From contig OZ020269.1 in assembly GCA_963971225.1 (NCBI GenBank), forward strand, positions 83,304,450-83,368,449: 64,000 nucleotides of DNA, in the 5' to 3' direction. Positions 9,978 through 21,162 of the stretch are shown here, in pieces (the first letter of the stretch is position 1; each line of letters begins with the position of its first letter). The notes below the pieces were generated by a model, which was not told the origin of the DNA, ran no database searches, and was given only the letters and a program-made list of their open reading frames with translations. This DNA comes from Melieria omissa (lineage: Eukaryota > Arthropoda > Insecta > Diptera > Ulidiidae). Position numbers and translations under genes: made by a program.

Positions 9978-11027
9978 ATGAATTCAAAGCAATTCCGTGT
10001 GCTGATTTATCATTGTTTTTTAATGAAACAAAATACTGTTCAATGTCAGGAATGGCTTGAAAAACATTATTCGGACTCTGCTCCATCAAAAAGAACCATT
10101 TGTTATTGGAATGCCGAATTCAAACGTGGTCGTACAGACACCGATGACATTCCATCTACTGGACGGCCAAATGACGCTGTTATTCCGGAAAACGTTGAAA
10201 AAACACTGAAAATCATTATGTCCGACCGTAAAGTGAAAGTGGGGGAGATTGCTGACATTCTAAAGATATCAGCAGGCAGTGTACACACCATATTACACGA
10301 ACATTTGGTTATGAAAAAGGTGTTTTCGAAATGGGTGCCGCGTTTGCTCACACCGGAGCAAAAACAACAACGAATCGATGATTCAAAGAGCTGTTTGGAC
10401 ATGTTTACGCGCAACAAGTCGGAGTTTTTGCGTCGGTACATCACAATGGATGAAACATGGATCCACCATTTCACTCCAGAGTCAAATCGGCAGTCTGCTG
10501 CGTGGCATGCAACCGGTGAAAGCCGCCCAAAGCGTCCAAAGGCACAAACATCGGCTGGCAAGGTTATGGCGTCAGTATTTTGGGATGTGCACGGAATAAT
10601 ATCCATCGACTATCTTGAGAAAGGGAAAACAATCAATAGCGACTATTATATAGCGTTGTTGGAACGTTTGAAAGAAGAAATCGCGATTAAGCGGCCCCAT
10701 ATGAAGAAGAAAAAAGTGTTGTTACACCAAGACAATGCACCGTGTCACAAGTCGATGAAAACGATGCCAAAAATGCATGAATTGGGCTTCGAATTGCTTC
10801 CTCATCCCCCGTATTCTCTAGATCTGGCCCCCAGCGACTACTGGCTCTTCGCAGACCTCAAAAAGATGCTCCGTGGTAAGAGATTTGGCTCAAATGATGA
10901 AGTAATCGCCGAAACTAACGCCTATTTTGAAGGCAAAGAAAAATCGTTCTACAAAGGCGGTATCGAAAGATTGGAAAAGCGTTGGAATGATTGTATCTCC
11001 CTTAAAGGGGACTATGTTGATGAATAA
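9978..11027 (+). CDS. Mariner transposase, 349 aa
   Basis: DDD-type cut-and-paste transposase of the Tc1/mariner superfamily that would act in the nucleus on its own terminal repeats. The start at 9978 (MNSKQFRVL) is chosen because it aligns with the usual N-terminus and gives 349 residues, the family norm. An in-frame upstream ATG at 9927 would add 17 residues without homology. Visible features are an N-terminal helix-turn-helix region (VGEIADILKISAGSVHTIL), the WVPRLLT linker in place of WVPHEL, and catalytic Asp158 (MDETWIHH), Asp252 (HQDNAPCH) and Asp287 (YSLDLAPSDYWLF), giving D94D34D. The overall sequence looks like the irritans subfamily. One oddity is Leu instead of the usual Pro in YSPDLAPSDY. 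There are no stops or frameshifts, so the protein may be active; that is inference. Confidence 0.95.
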   Translation: MNSKQFRVLIYHCFLMKQNTVQCQEWLEKHYSDSAPSKRTICYWNAEFKRGRTDTDDIPSTGRPNDAVIPENVEKTLKIIMSDRKVKVGEIADILKISAGSVHTILHEHLVMKKVFSKWVPRLLTPEQKQQRIDDSKSCLDMFTRNKSEFLRRYITMDETWIHHFTPESNRQSAAWHATGESRPKRPKAQTSAGKVMASVFWDVHGIISIDYLEKGKTINSDYYIALLERLKEEIAIKRPHMKKKKVLLHQDNAPCHKSMKTMPKMHELGFELLPHPPYSLDLAPSDYWLFADLKKMLRGKRFGSNDEVIAETNAYFEGKEKSFYKGGIERLEKRWNDCISLKGDYVDE

Positions 11028-11064
11028 AAACGAATTTTGGCAAAAAAATGTGTTTTAATTAGTT

Positions 11065-11091
11065 AGTCACACACATTATTGAACGAAGTGT
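11065..11091 (-). repeat. Right mariner terminal inverted repeat
   Basis: Inverse copy of 9819-9845, ending CGAAGTGT immediately before TA at 11092. Confidence 0.92.
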
Positions 11092-11959
11092 TAGTTGTAA
11101 ATTTTGAAAAAATCGATTTTTTTTTTATTTCATATTTTTATAGCATAACTATCACAGAAAAAGTATACGAACGGATTTTGTCAAATTCGTAAACGTCTCT
11201 GAGATATAGAGCCTCAAATCCGTCTCGTTCACTAGTTTTAAAACTTTAAACGCATTTTTTTCGAAAACACATTTTTTGACCATCGCGCCATGATTCCGTC
11301 GAAACTAATTGGCCGATTCACTTGATTCTTGTTTTGTTGTATTCAAAACTTTTTGCTCCACGGGTTAACCTACGGAGATTGCGCCCCATTGACTAACCGA
11401 TTTTTGGGGGGAGTTTTTAGAGCAACAAAAGGGCGAATTTCGAAAAAAAAAGTGAAAACGATGCCACGGGTCCAATGTTGATCAGATCGGGTTCATTATA
11501 GGTCATCCCTTAATTGGAGTAATGCTTTTTAAAAGACAATTTTTGGATTACATTTCAGACGAACAGGGACAAAGTTAGGATGGCGCAAACGCACCCTTAC
11601 AAAAAAAACATGGCTGGTACTCAGCTGGCGGACCCCATCAGTGTTCGCGGTAGCACCTGGAAATTTTTTTTTTTATAATTCAATATGTATGTAAAGAATA
11701 AATATACGAAGAATTATCTCATTATCATTTGTAGTTTCTGATAAAAAAAATTGCAAAAAAGTTTTAAAAAACACCGTTTGTACTAGAGGACCCCCTTAAA
11801 GGCTCTGGCCCATAGAATACTTGGAATCCGTCGCGCCAAAGTGTTAAACTGACAGTGACGGAATGACGCAAAGACTCGACCCAATAAATACGTTGTCAAT
11901 GAATACGTTTGAGACATTCAAAAACCCTGATGAGAAACTGTTGATAGTATCACTCAAGT

Positions 11960-12249
11960 TTAAATGTGAAGTGAGAAATGTAGCATAAGCAATGAGAATG
12001 TCCAATGAATATGTTTGTCACATATTGAATAAAGATTTAGACGTGAGAAAGCGGTCCGCACGTTGGGTGCCGTGTTCGCTCACGTTTGGTTAAAACGTAT
12101 TCGAATGAACATTTCCAAAGTTTTGGTAGCGCAATTTAAACGCAATAAATAAGAGAAGTGCGTAGACTTGTAAGGAAAAATAAAAACTTATTTGTAGAAA
12201 CCATTTTTTGTTTCCTTGTAAGGTTGGAAACTTTTCAGACCATCCTCGT
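11960..12249 (+). pseudogene. Decayed mariner fragment
   Basis: The plus frame reads VKCEVRNVA, stop, AMRMSNEYVCHILNKDLDVRK then SARWVPCSLT, which matches the helix-turn-helix and WVPxxLT region of mariner transposases. Farther on, SKVLVAQFKRNK fits the segment that follows. After about 12170 the sequence jumps to a 3' tail and an end-like GGTTGGAAACTTTTCAGACC. Stops and frame breaks abound and the catalytic region is deleted. This is a different lineage from the intact mariner at 9.8 kb. A left terminus was not found. Confidence 0.7.
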
Positions 12250-14350
12250 GTTGTGTATTTATTCCATTTCCATTTCCAAATCTGTCTAGTTTTTAATTTT
12301 TAAATGCAATTGCAATCGCATTTTATGTACACAAAAAATATTTCAAACCACATCTTTCGGTTAAAGACCCTTTAATGTTAACATCTAAAAACTATCAACC
12401 CTTCCACACATAAACATTTTCAATATTTAACCAATAATGTCTGCCTGTCATATTAGTACAAAATAATTATGATGGATTACTGCAACCGAATCGAATGTAA
12501 AATCTTTCACCTGTTTCAGCCGTTACAGGTACAAACGCGGCAGCAACAACTTTAATCTTATCAAACCATGTTCGCTGCTCGACAAGCAGGTGAATTCATA
12601 CTCGACTGTTTTGTGTAAAAAATTTATATATACCATTTGTTACAATTGCCCACGATAAGTAATATTTCTCAATGTTCCAGGAAGTTTAACATTTGCGGCA
12701 ATTATTTTCACTACTTTATGTCTACTCCTTTATTTTTGGCTATTTGGGCCTACAAACGTGCTGATAAGATACCAGCAATGCTGCAGCTTGGCCTTGTTGT
12801 CATTGTTGTTGTTGTTGTTTTTGCTTGTGCTATGTAATAAATAACACCACATGCTGCCCATTGTCTGTGAGCAAACGTTGAACATGCCGGCCGGTCAGTC
12901 GGACGTCTGTCAGCGGCGGCGCTCGGCCACAGTCACTTGTCAAAAACACAAAAAAAGAACAACACAAATTTCGGACAGTTCGTCCTTTTTTGCCATCAAT
13001 GTGTACAGCCGGCGCGATCTTTTTGTTGTTGTTTATTTTATTTTTTTTTGTAAGTTTTTGGCAAACGTTTGTCTCCTGCTGATTTTGACCATTTGACGTT
13101 TGCTACACATTTGAGCAGTTTTTCAATTCCTTTTTTTTGTTGTTGTTTGTTTTTGAATTTATCATGTCGCTTTAGTTTTAATTTTCTATTTTCCTTGCAT
13201 TATTTTATTTCATTTTCCCCTTTTTTCTGGTGAAAAAAAAAACAAATGTTGATTAATTGTATTTTGGCAAATGGTTAGCGTTTGTGTTCTTTTGTGTTCC
13301 GGGCCTCTTGACTCTTTCATGTTCTCCTACTGGCACTGCGAAGTCAGGGTTGCCATCAGGCGTTGCTCAGGCGCCGCCACTGCCAGGCAGCGGGTGTCGT
13401 TGTAGGTGTTGCCGCATTTGTCTACAAAATTCATTTCGGTTGGTAGCTATTTTCGAGTTCTTTGTTGGCATTTTGTGTAAGTTTGAGTTTTTAATTAACT
13501 TGCAGCGAAATGATTAATTAAGCTGCGTTTGGTTGAACGGCAGGCTGCCGATTGATATATTGAAATATATAGCATGAAGAGGTGATTTTTTCAAAGGTTT
13601 AGTGTCCTTGTCGGGGCAGAAGTGAGCTGAGCAAATGAATAATTACTGCTTGACAAAATGTGCAAAGGTGCAGGAATATTTTAACGCGGGGAAGTTACAA
13701 GCAAAAATTTAACTGACTTTATTTCGATTGTATTGAAGACATTAAGGAACTTAAGTGACATATAAGTCCTGCTGAGCTTCGTTACTTGATTTTTCTGAAT
13801 TTCCAACATATGTGAATAAATAAAGGATTTATACGAAAATATACATAAATTAAAATTATCTAGTTTTAAGTTTCCTTCTGGATGCATTAGTATTCTTGAA
13901 GGAAAAGTTAAACACTTATGAACTGGAATGAATCCAAAAAGTCTTTACAGTCAGCTTTTTTTATCAAGTGAACAAAAAGCAATGGGCCTTAGAGACCCCC
14001 GAGAGTATTAGCAGAGCAAACTGAGGATTTCGAGATACTTTTAAAGATATACTTTTCAATTTGTCCAACTAGTGAGAACATATTGACTCGGCTTTTGCTT
14101 GAACCACTTTTGAGGTCGTTGGCTCATACAAATAATCATTACAGCTAATTGGAATCACAGAATTGCTGAGAATTGTACTAGAGTTAGGTAAATTTAAAAA
14201 AGTTAAAAAGTAAAAAACTCCGGTCTGAGATTGAATCTTGAGTGTTAATAAAGTATCGAGGATCAAAGTTTTCAATGCAGAAGACTGAACGATGGATAGA
14301 GTAGAAGATAGAAAGATAAAGTAAAAATGTGAGAAATGTTGTGAGAAATT
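12250..14350. other. Noncoding DNA
   Basis: AT-rich with GTT runs (about 12800-12825, 13020-13150). Frames at 12637-13096 and 13257-13517 are low complexity with no domain. Nothing recognisable otherwise. Confidence 0.6.
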
Positions 14351-14358
14351 GGTGTGAG

Positions 14359-14889
14359 AAGTGGCGCACACAGGATTTCATTTTTGGTGGGAGGCGATTG
14401 TGTACAACATTTATCTATTTATTTATTTATTTAATTCAATCTATGAACAAGAGTTCTGCAGAATGTCTTTACATACTAAGTCACTATGGACTAAGGTAAA
14501 ATCTTCTAAACAAGTCTAACTAAATCATTAACAGCAATGTTGAGCGACTCACAAAGACCGACTTAGGGAGTGCAAAATCAACGTCTGACGACACAAAGAG
14601 TTCATTCTGAGGAGCATCCAACGCGTAGTACGTCCTCACGAAGCCAACATAAAATGGCACAGGATTTCGGAGAAATTTCAGCAGCGAATTAAGAGGATCC
14701 TGCCCAGATGATCAGGATACTTGACAGCACCATTAACAACATCAAAAACGAAAGAAAGTTACAGGATACATCTTCAGCTTTGAAGAGATTTAGCAGCGGA
14801 TAGAACCTCAATTTCAGTTGAAACCATTCTTCACCAGCAATTTTTTCGATTGGGGGTTTTAACCCCCAAACACCCCTGTGTGCTCACTG
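14359..14889. mobile_element. hAT-like MITE of the CAGTGGCGCACACAGG family, 531 bp
   Basis: The left end reads AAGTGGCGCACACAGG and the right end, reversed, CAGTGAGCACACAGG. They are flanked by the 8-mers GGTGTGAG (14351-14358) and GTTGTGAG (14890-14897), a 7 of 8 match as expected for an aged hAT-type target duplication. The interior has (TTTA)n near 14405-14430 and no coding frame. Related single ends occur at about 30782, 36368, 58466, 61096 and 62610. Confidence 0.6.
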
Positions 14890-15104
14890 GTTGTGAGGTT
14901 ATATGATTGTAGTAGATTCAAATGTATTTAAATTAGAAAGCCTGGCCCATCCTGAATGACCAACCATTCTTATAGAATTTTGTTACTAAATAGGTGGAAA
15001 CATTTTTGAAAAATATTTACGAAAGATATTTCAGAAAGCAATGTAGAAAGGTATAAAAAAACTCAATGAAGTCATTTTGGTTGTATTATTTGCTACGTAA
15101 TTTT

Positions 15105-15430
15105 TCTCTAATCCACTAAAGACCTACAAATACCCAACAGAGATTTGAAATCTCCTAAAAGTTTTCCCTAACAATTCCTGCTCCTAAAGTTCACTTAAGA
15201 AACCAAGATTCTTTGAAATCTGAGGGAAAAACTTTTAGTCTTTTGACCAAATACGTCCCTAATAAAGTCGCATTCTCTAATCCACTAAAGACCCACAAAT
15301 ACCCAATAGAGCTTTAAAATATCGTAAACTTTAATGACCTTAAGAATTTCTCCTCCCAAAGCTCACCTAAAAAGCCAAGATTCTTACAAATTTGAGAGAA
15401 ATTTTAGTCTGGAACCATTATATCAAGGAA
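15105..15430 (+). repeat. Diverged tandem duplication, period 169 bp
   Basis: TCTCTAATCCACTAAAGACC at 15105 recurs at 15274. The following text (CACAAATACCCAA.AGAG, then CTCCTAAAGTTCAC / CTCCCAAAGCTCAC, and AAGATTCTT) is repeated in the same order. The copies differ at many positions, so the event is old. No function is apparent. Confidence 0.75.
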
Positions 15431-17635
15431 CAAGGAAGCAATATCCTTTAACAAGCTTGGAACCTACAACATGGTTAGTTTTTGCACACCTTTATTCACA
15501 TAACGATCAAATTTTGTCTAATAAATAATCACAATCACCACTACGATCGTGATTGATCTCAAATTTTCTCACTCGATTGTGATAGTGTAACAGTTTTAAA
15601 CCATTTTTCCCCCTCCTAGCCTCGCTTCTTTCTGGGCGCTTCCTTCTGTGCTCCTTTCACCTTGGGACCTTACGACAGTAAACTTGCAAATTATCGAAAA
15701 TTTCATACATTCATTGGTCAACAAAGAAATCTCCGGTAAAGAGAGCATTTCAAGCGAAAGAAAAACCATGTCTACGATTACCGAGCCAGGTCAAGGCCTT
15801 TGGGCACCTTTGCACACCCATTTCTCATTCAGACTTCAAAAGCTCATTACTCATTTCTTAAGTCTTCCCTACTGAGGTCATCTCGATGAAATAATTAAAA
15901 AATCGTCCTTATTAATTCTATTAATTTCGCTTATGCACACAATCGAGCCTATTAGTTTCACACACACAAGCCGCATATGAAATTACTTACTACACTTTAC
16001 TAAAAACACATCAAATAAATTAATGTCCTGCCCGCCTTTGCACTTAATGGGTGTGACTATTAAGCCCGAAAGAAGTGCTAATGGCCGCCGTCGAGCTTTG
16101 CACAAGTTGTGGGCTATTTGCACTCACATTTCTCGCCCACACTAAACCACCCTGCCAGCGCTGCTTTTCATAAGAACGCAATTAAAATAGTTAAAAGCTA
16201 AAATAATGCGATATGTAAGTCGTTAGCGGTGTCGCACTCAGCTGCGCTCCTTCTTCAGCCCAAAGCGGCGAGTAAATCAAATAATAAAAAAGCATTTTGT
16301 CGCCTGCTGTTAAATTTGCCATCAAAATCCAGCATAATTGCTGCATTATTGCCACAATTTTAACAACCACAATTACAACACTTACAACTACAAGCATGTA
16401 CGCACTTTGCTGTAATTATTGACGCGCGCGTGTATCCTTTTTAGCGTCAATTGCCAACTGAATTATCGATGTCCTGTGGACATGTTTAGTATGCTTTGGC
16501 GCAATGTGCGGCTTCCATTTGCTAACACACACATAACAATGCCGTCTATATGAGTAACCAAAATTACAACAACAGCAATACACTGCAATAGGTAATAATC
16601 ATTAATATCCTTGCCGCAGCGACGCGCAATGCCTCCATAAAAAAATGCCGTCGTCGACCAAATTGCGTTGCAATAAAAAAGCCAATGGCACATTTGCACC
16701 AAAAATGACATTGTCAACCACACAACGGATGACATTATCCTTTCTGCAAGCCCTCGCCAAATGAAGGGGTACCCGACACAAAATCACGCGTGTTAATCAC
16801 ACAAGCAAGACACAACAACACAAGCGATGCCTCGCCACGATTCTTTTCACCACTTTCAATACCAGTTTTTCATGTATTTTTTGTGCGCAAATATTTTCTG
16901 CCACATAAATTTTGTTGCCACACAATTTTCGAGTGCTTGAGCACTCACCGCAAGATGGATGGGGAGAAAGGGTGTGAATGGAAGGATTGATTGAGTGCCG
17001 CTTGTGGCTGTCCTTGCCAAAGGACTAAGCGTTGTTGTTGTTGTTGTGTTACGTTCGGTATTACGTAAAATATGCGATCGATATTTACGTATAAGCTGAG
17101 CTGTCTCAATATTTGGGTGTGTGTGTTTTTAAGGCAGTTTGTTGCCTAAATAAAGGCCTACTTTTTTGAATTGAGCTTAGGTGTATTTGTGTTGATTCCT
17201 CACGTCATTATGTATGACGTAAATATTCACCAAATGTACTTCACCAAAAGAAAATATTTATAGAAAATCTTATTACACAGTAATAAGATTGAGGCAGTTC
17301 GGAAACAGCAATTTCCTTTGAAGGATAAGGCGAAGATAGCTGAGCTCAAAGCTTAGAGAAATGCAGGATGTTCGATCACAGCCAGATCTAAGTCTCGCCA
17401 CCATCCATCTTGTCTTGTTTTACCATTGCTTGCTTGAAAGCCGAAAAGGTTTCTCTCAATCATCCAGTTGGTACGTCTGAACTTTACGTCGGTTTTGAAC
17501 CTCAAGTTTTAAACCTCAAGAATATACATACAGATCGTAACCATTGCTTACTGAGAAGGTCACTCCAAAACACACGAGGGAACAGGGATCGGGGTATTCG
17601 CACCTCGCGTACAGCACTACGATCCTATGGGGCAA
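15431..17635. other. Noncoding DNA
   Basis: No gene, RNA or element recognised. GTTGTTGTT runs lie at about 17030-17046, and TATCCTTT occurs at 16433 and 16736. Confidence 0.6.
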
Positions 17636-17639
17636 GCAC

Positions 17640-18025
17640 CCAGCATCCTTCAAGCAGGACTACATACATATGTGCTATCAGGCTTTGTTTGCAAATTAAC
17701 CTCGAACATGCGTACAGGGAGAAGGACATCGTTATATCTTCCGATAGTCAAACAGCCATCAAAGCACTAACCTCGTATGAGATAACCTTAGGGTTAGTGC
17801 TGAAATCCATTTAGGCAGTGAACGAACTGGGCATACACAAGGTCCATAATCGCCGGGTCCCAGCACACAGCGGAATAGACGGAGGTGGATGGCCTTGCTG
17901 GAACTGCAGCAGCCACGGTCCCCCTTAGACCTGAGTCTTTCATTGAGCTGGGTCAGAACACTCTAGCAGAGTCACTTAAAAGTGAGGAAAGCACCAGGAA
18001 TTTAGAGCACTGGTCTAGAGCCTTG
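17640..18025 (+). pseudogene. LINE RNase H domain remnant
   Basis: The plus strand encodes YREKDIVISSDSQTAIKALTSYEIT, then, after a stop and frame slips, a VPAHSGIDG segment and LKSEESTRNLEHWSR. The ISSDSQTAIKAL and VPAHSGI motifs are the second and later acidic or His motifs of the RNase H domain carried by I/R1/LOA-type LINEs. At least two frame changes and a stop separate the parts. Reverse transcriptase is not present upstream, so this is a 3'-biased fragment. Confidence 0.75.
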
Positions 18026-18241
18026 GTTCTTATCTTTATCTTTCCGACAGATATCAATCATCCTTTCACTAAGTCTTTCGCTGTTTTTTTGCCTTGTAAC
18101 TTTTTAGAGACCAGAAACCAAATTTCATGTAGCCCTTGAAATAGTTTAAAGTCTTGGGAGTTCTTTGAAGTAAGAAGCATGTTATGATACATTTGAAAAC
18201 ACAAAAGTTTCAGGTTTTTTATGATCCGATTATATTATAAT

Positions 18242-18590
18242 GGGTAATAACGAGCCGCCGTAGCTCAGCTGGCTAGTGCGTTGGGCCGCGAGTCAAGACT
18301 CAGCGAGTTCAATACTCCGTTGCGTTAACACCGAAAATAAAAAAGAAAAACAACAATTTTTCTTTCGGCGGCTGTCCTCTCTGCAAGAAATGGCAAACTT
18401 CTGAGAGTAAAATTGCCTATGAAAAAGCTCGCCCAACTCGCCGTTCGGAATCGGCATAAAACTGTAGGTCCCTTCCAACCTTGTAAAAACATTTGCACGC
18501 ACAACACGGTTGGTTGCGAGTAGATAGGCCTTAGTCTCGTAATCGGGCTGTCGTGCCAGTCAAGAAGAAGAAGAAGAAGGGTAATAACGA
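18242..18590 (+). mobile_element. SINE family B, full-length copy with 12-bp target duplication
   Basis: The body at 18254-18578 lies between perfect GGGTAATAACGA repeats (18242-18253 and 18579-18590). The head GCCGCCGTAGCTCAGCTGG resembles a tRNA gene with an internal A box; the B box (GAGTTCAATACTCC) is degraded. The middle holds GCCTATGAAAAAGCTC, then GCCGTTCGGAATCGGC near 18440 and CTGTAGGTCCCTTCC. The 3' end is GGGCTGTCGTGCC with an (AAG)n tail. It is a Pol III-type non-autonomous retroposon that depends on a LINE partner. Confidence 0.92.
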
Positions 18591-21160
18591 AGTAGAAAGA
18601 AAGATTTGAACTCAGGCTTAACTTATAGTTAGCAGGAAACGGGGAAGATCGGCAAGGACATGAATTGATCGTTTTAATAGTAATTTTGCTAAAAAAGTGA
18701 TAGTGAGATTGACGTATCTCTCATAAAAGTCGCCCTTTTAAATGGTATAAGTTGAAAATTGTCGCATACACTTTTCTGCCAGTGAAATTTTGACGCCTTG
18801 AAAGACAGCTGTTAAAATCGCAATTACTTTATTTCGCTATGGTTGGTAACTGCCATCCATAGCTTCACATTCTTTGGCAGATCTACTATAGAACTCACGC
18901 TCCAGCCTTCGACAGATTGCTACGATCCGCTTTTTAATTGAATTGCAAGAGTTTTAAACTACTTCTGAGATTACTGTGATTCATTTCTGTCAATTTCTAA
19001 ACACTAACTCTCTTTCTCTTTCCTTCTCTCTAACACAATCTCTCGCCAAGAACCTTCACACACATACTGCAGCTGGAATCTGTAACAAAAACCCACCAAC
19101 CTAGAAATACTTTTCAATTAACGAAACATCGCTTAAACCCATTGATTATCTAAATAACAAAGAAAACACCCGACAACCGCTAAATGGACAAACCACTGAA
19201 AAAGGATACAAACACGCAACACACCTAAAAAATGCTCCGAAAAAAGTAAAACAAAAAATATGAACAAAAAAACGTATATGTCGCAAGGATTTCCCCTCCT
19301 AAAACGAATCGCCTAAGTAAGCCACTATTGAAGTAGTGGCGACGCCGAGCAGAGAGCAATATCTGTCATATGTGTAGTGTGCGTTAGTGTGTTATCCTTT
19401 TTAATAGGACGCACGCATCATCAAAATGTTCCAACGAAATAATTGGAACAATTTTCTATAAAAATTTATGGCCCTAAACCCCAACAGCGAGAAAGCGAGC
19501 GAACGGCAAGGACACTCGCGCGTAGACCCGATAAAAATCGTATCGATTATTTGGGTCAGCGCACAAGTATTTATCTGGCATGTATATGTGTTCGGTGTGT
19601 GTGTGTGTGTGTTTTGCTACTCGAACAGGTGAAACGCTTTGTGCTTAAACGAAAATTACATTGTCAACATTTAATGGCGCACAAAAGCCGCCCGAGCAAG
19701 CGGCGAAATCATGCCAACAACAAAGAAATCCTTTCAGCATGTTTCAATTTGGCCGCGTGGTGGTCACTCTTTCTTATCCTTTTGCCACTTTGCCGCGCCG
19801 CACACATGTTTTACGAGGCAACGACATGCGCGCACACCGCCGCTCAGTGCATTGTTAACGTTGAGTTTATGTCCTGCGGCGGCCGTTTGCGGCCATGGAG
19901 TGTCGCCGTGTTCGCTCCTCTTGTTGTTGTTATTGTTGCAGTTGGCCTACAAGTTAAAGAGGTAAAAATTGGTGCTCAGCAAAAGACATACACGAGAACC
20001 AATGACTCGTTGTCCTCGTTCTGTCGCTGCAATAACGGCGAATCCTGCGGCCGAGTATTGGTATCGTTGTTGCTGCGACAGTGGCAACGAAGTCAATTTT
20101 GTGCTTATCGCCGCATTCACATCAATTGCCAGCCAACGACACTATTGTGTCCGTCCATTTGTCCGGACGGTTCCACCCAGAAGATAACCGCAATCGCTTG
20201 CCATGGCCTGCAAATGGGGGAAAGGGTATTTTATTCAGTTTTTTTCGTAGTTCTTTCTTCATCTAGCAAAGGATAATAACTGTGTTTGTGTGGCTGTGTG
20301 TGGGTGTGCTTGAATGTCTCAATCGTTGGCAGCGTAATCGAAATTCCAATGAAACGTGAAATTATATGACAACGTCATCCCGTCGATACTCCGCTCTACG
20401 CCGCACAAGTCGAGCGTATGGCTGTGTTTTTTATGTACCCTTTTGTGTGTTTGTGTGTATGTGTGCGACTTCGTTATCCTTTTTCGCCCGTACTTGTTAG
20501 TGTGTTGTCGGTGCTACTTTGTTGCGTTTTTATTTCTTTTCGCTTGATTATTTTGTGCTTGCTTGACTCGAATCGATCGCTTCGAGGAGAGTGAGGAGTG
20601 TTGTTAGCATCCAATGGAGTGGGAAGGCCTAAAAATGTGTTATTTATGTTATGAAAACGGCAAAACAACGTCACAGTTCAAAATTACGACGACAATTTTA
20701 CCAATTAGTGTGCGGCTGAATTCGATTGCAGGCATAAATGTACGCAGAAAATAATAAGCTTTGTATATCGGGGAATGTAGGGTCTCGGAAAGGGGAGTTG
20801 ACTTTGCTCCTTAATGTGACACCTTTGAAAACAGCGAGTTTATGCGAGAGGCAACTCCAAAGAAGGCTTCAATATAAAAAAAGCGATTCAACTTCATACA
20901 AGCGCAGTTCTATGGAAAAGAGAAATGAGCTTGGAAGGGTTTTGAACATACATATGTATATGGATCGACTCTAAACGTGAAGCGACGCTACTCTACTCTA
21001 CGACTCTGTAGGAGAAGAAACTTTAGTCCAAGATCAGGAATCGAGAGGAATAATGGGCAACAAAGCGATCAAGTATTTGCAGATGGAACAAATTTTAGCG
21101 GATGAAGCTAGTAGTAGTAGCTTCGGTAGTATCGTCTCTCGTGGGATACGAGCTTCCTCT
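18591..21160. other. Noncoding DNA, dense in TATCCTTT/AAAGGATA octamers
   Basis: No recognisable exon. A 277-codon open frame at 19443-20276 passes through a (GT)n tract and has no domain. The octamer occurs at 19201, 19393, 19775, 20268 and 20475. Regulatory DNA is possible but unproven. Confidence 0.5.
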
Positions 21161-21162
21161 AT

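Larger units (their letters stand above)
9819..11091 (+). mobile_element. Intact mariner element (irritans-type), 1273 bp
   Basis: Terminal inverted repeats of about 27 bp (beginning ACACTTCGTTCA, ending GTGTGTGACT inward) lie at 9819-9845 and 11065-11091. They are flanked by TA at 9817-9818 and 11092-11093, the standard mariner target. Length and layout (short 5' leader, single uninterrupted ORF, short 3' tail) are typical for the family. Left and right repeats agree across the stretch I compared, and the transposase frame is open, so insertion was probably recent. The element lies inside a TTAA element. Confidence 0.95.
9803..11799. mobile_element. TTAA-flanked non-autonomous element, host of the mariner
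   Basis: TTAA at 9803-9806 and at 11796-11799 flank inverted ends that read TTAAGGGGGTCCTCTAGT once the nested mariner and one TA are removed. The element proper is 9807-11795, and about 714 bp without the mariner. It has no coding potential that I recognise. The right part (11094-11795) is AT-rich with several A and T homopolymers. TTAA targeting resembles piggyBac, but the ends begin with G rather than the usual C, so superfamily assignment is left open. The inserted mariner lies only about 12 bp from the left terminus. Confidence 0.8.

Noticed and set aside
10103..10606. 167-codon minus-strand frame
   Set aside because: Antisense shadow of the mariner transposase.
19443..20276. 277-codon open frame on the plus strand
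   Set aside because: No recognisable domain, passes through a (GT)n tract, and overlapping frames of similar quality exist in other phases. Treated as chance unless transcription is shown.
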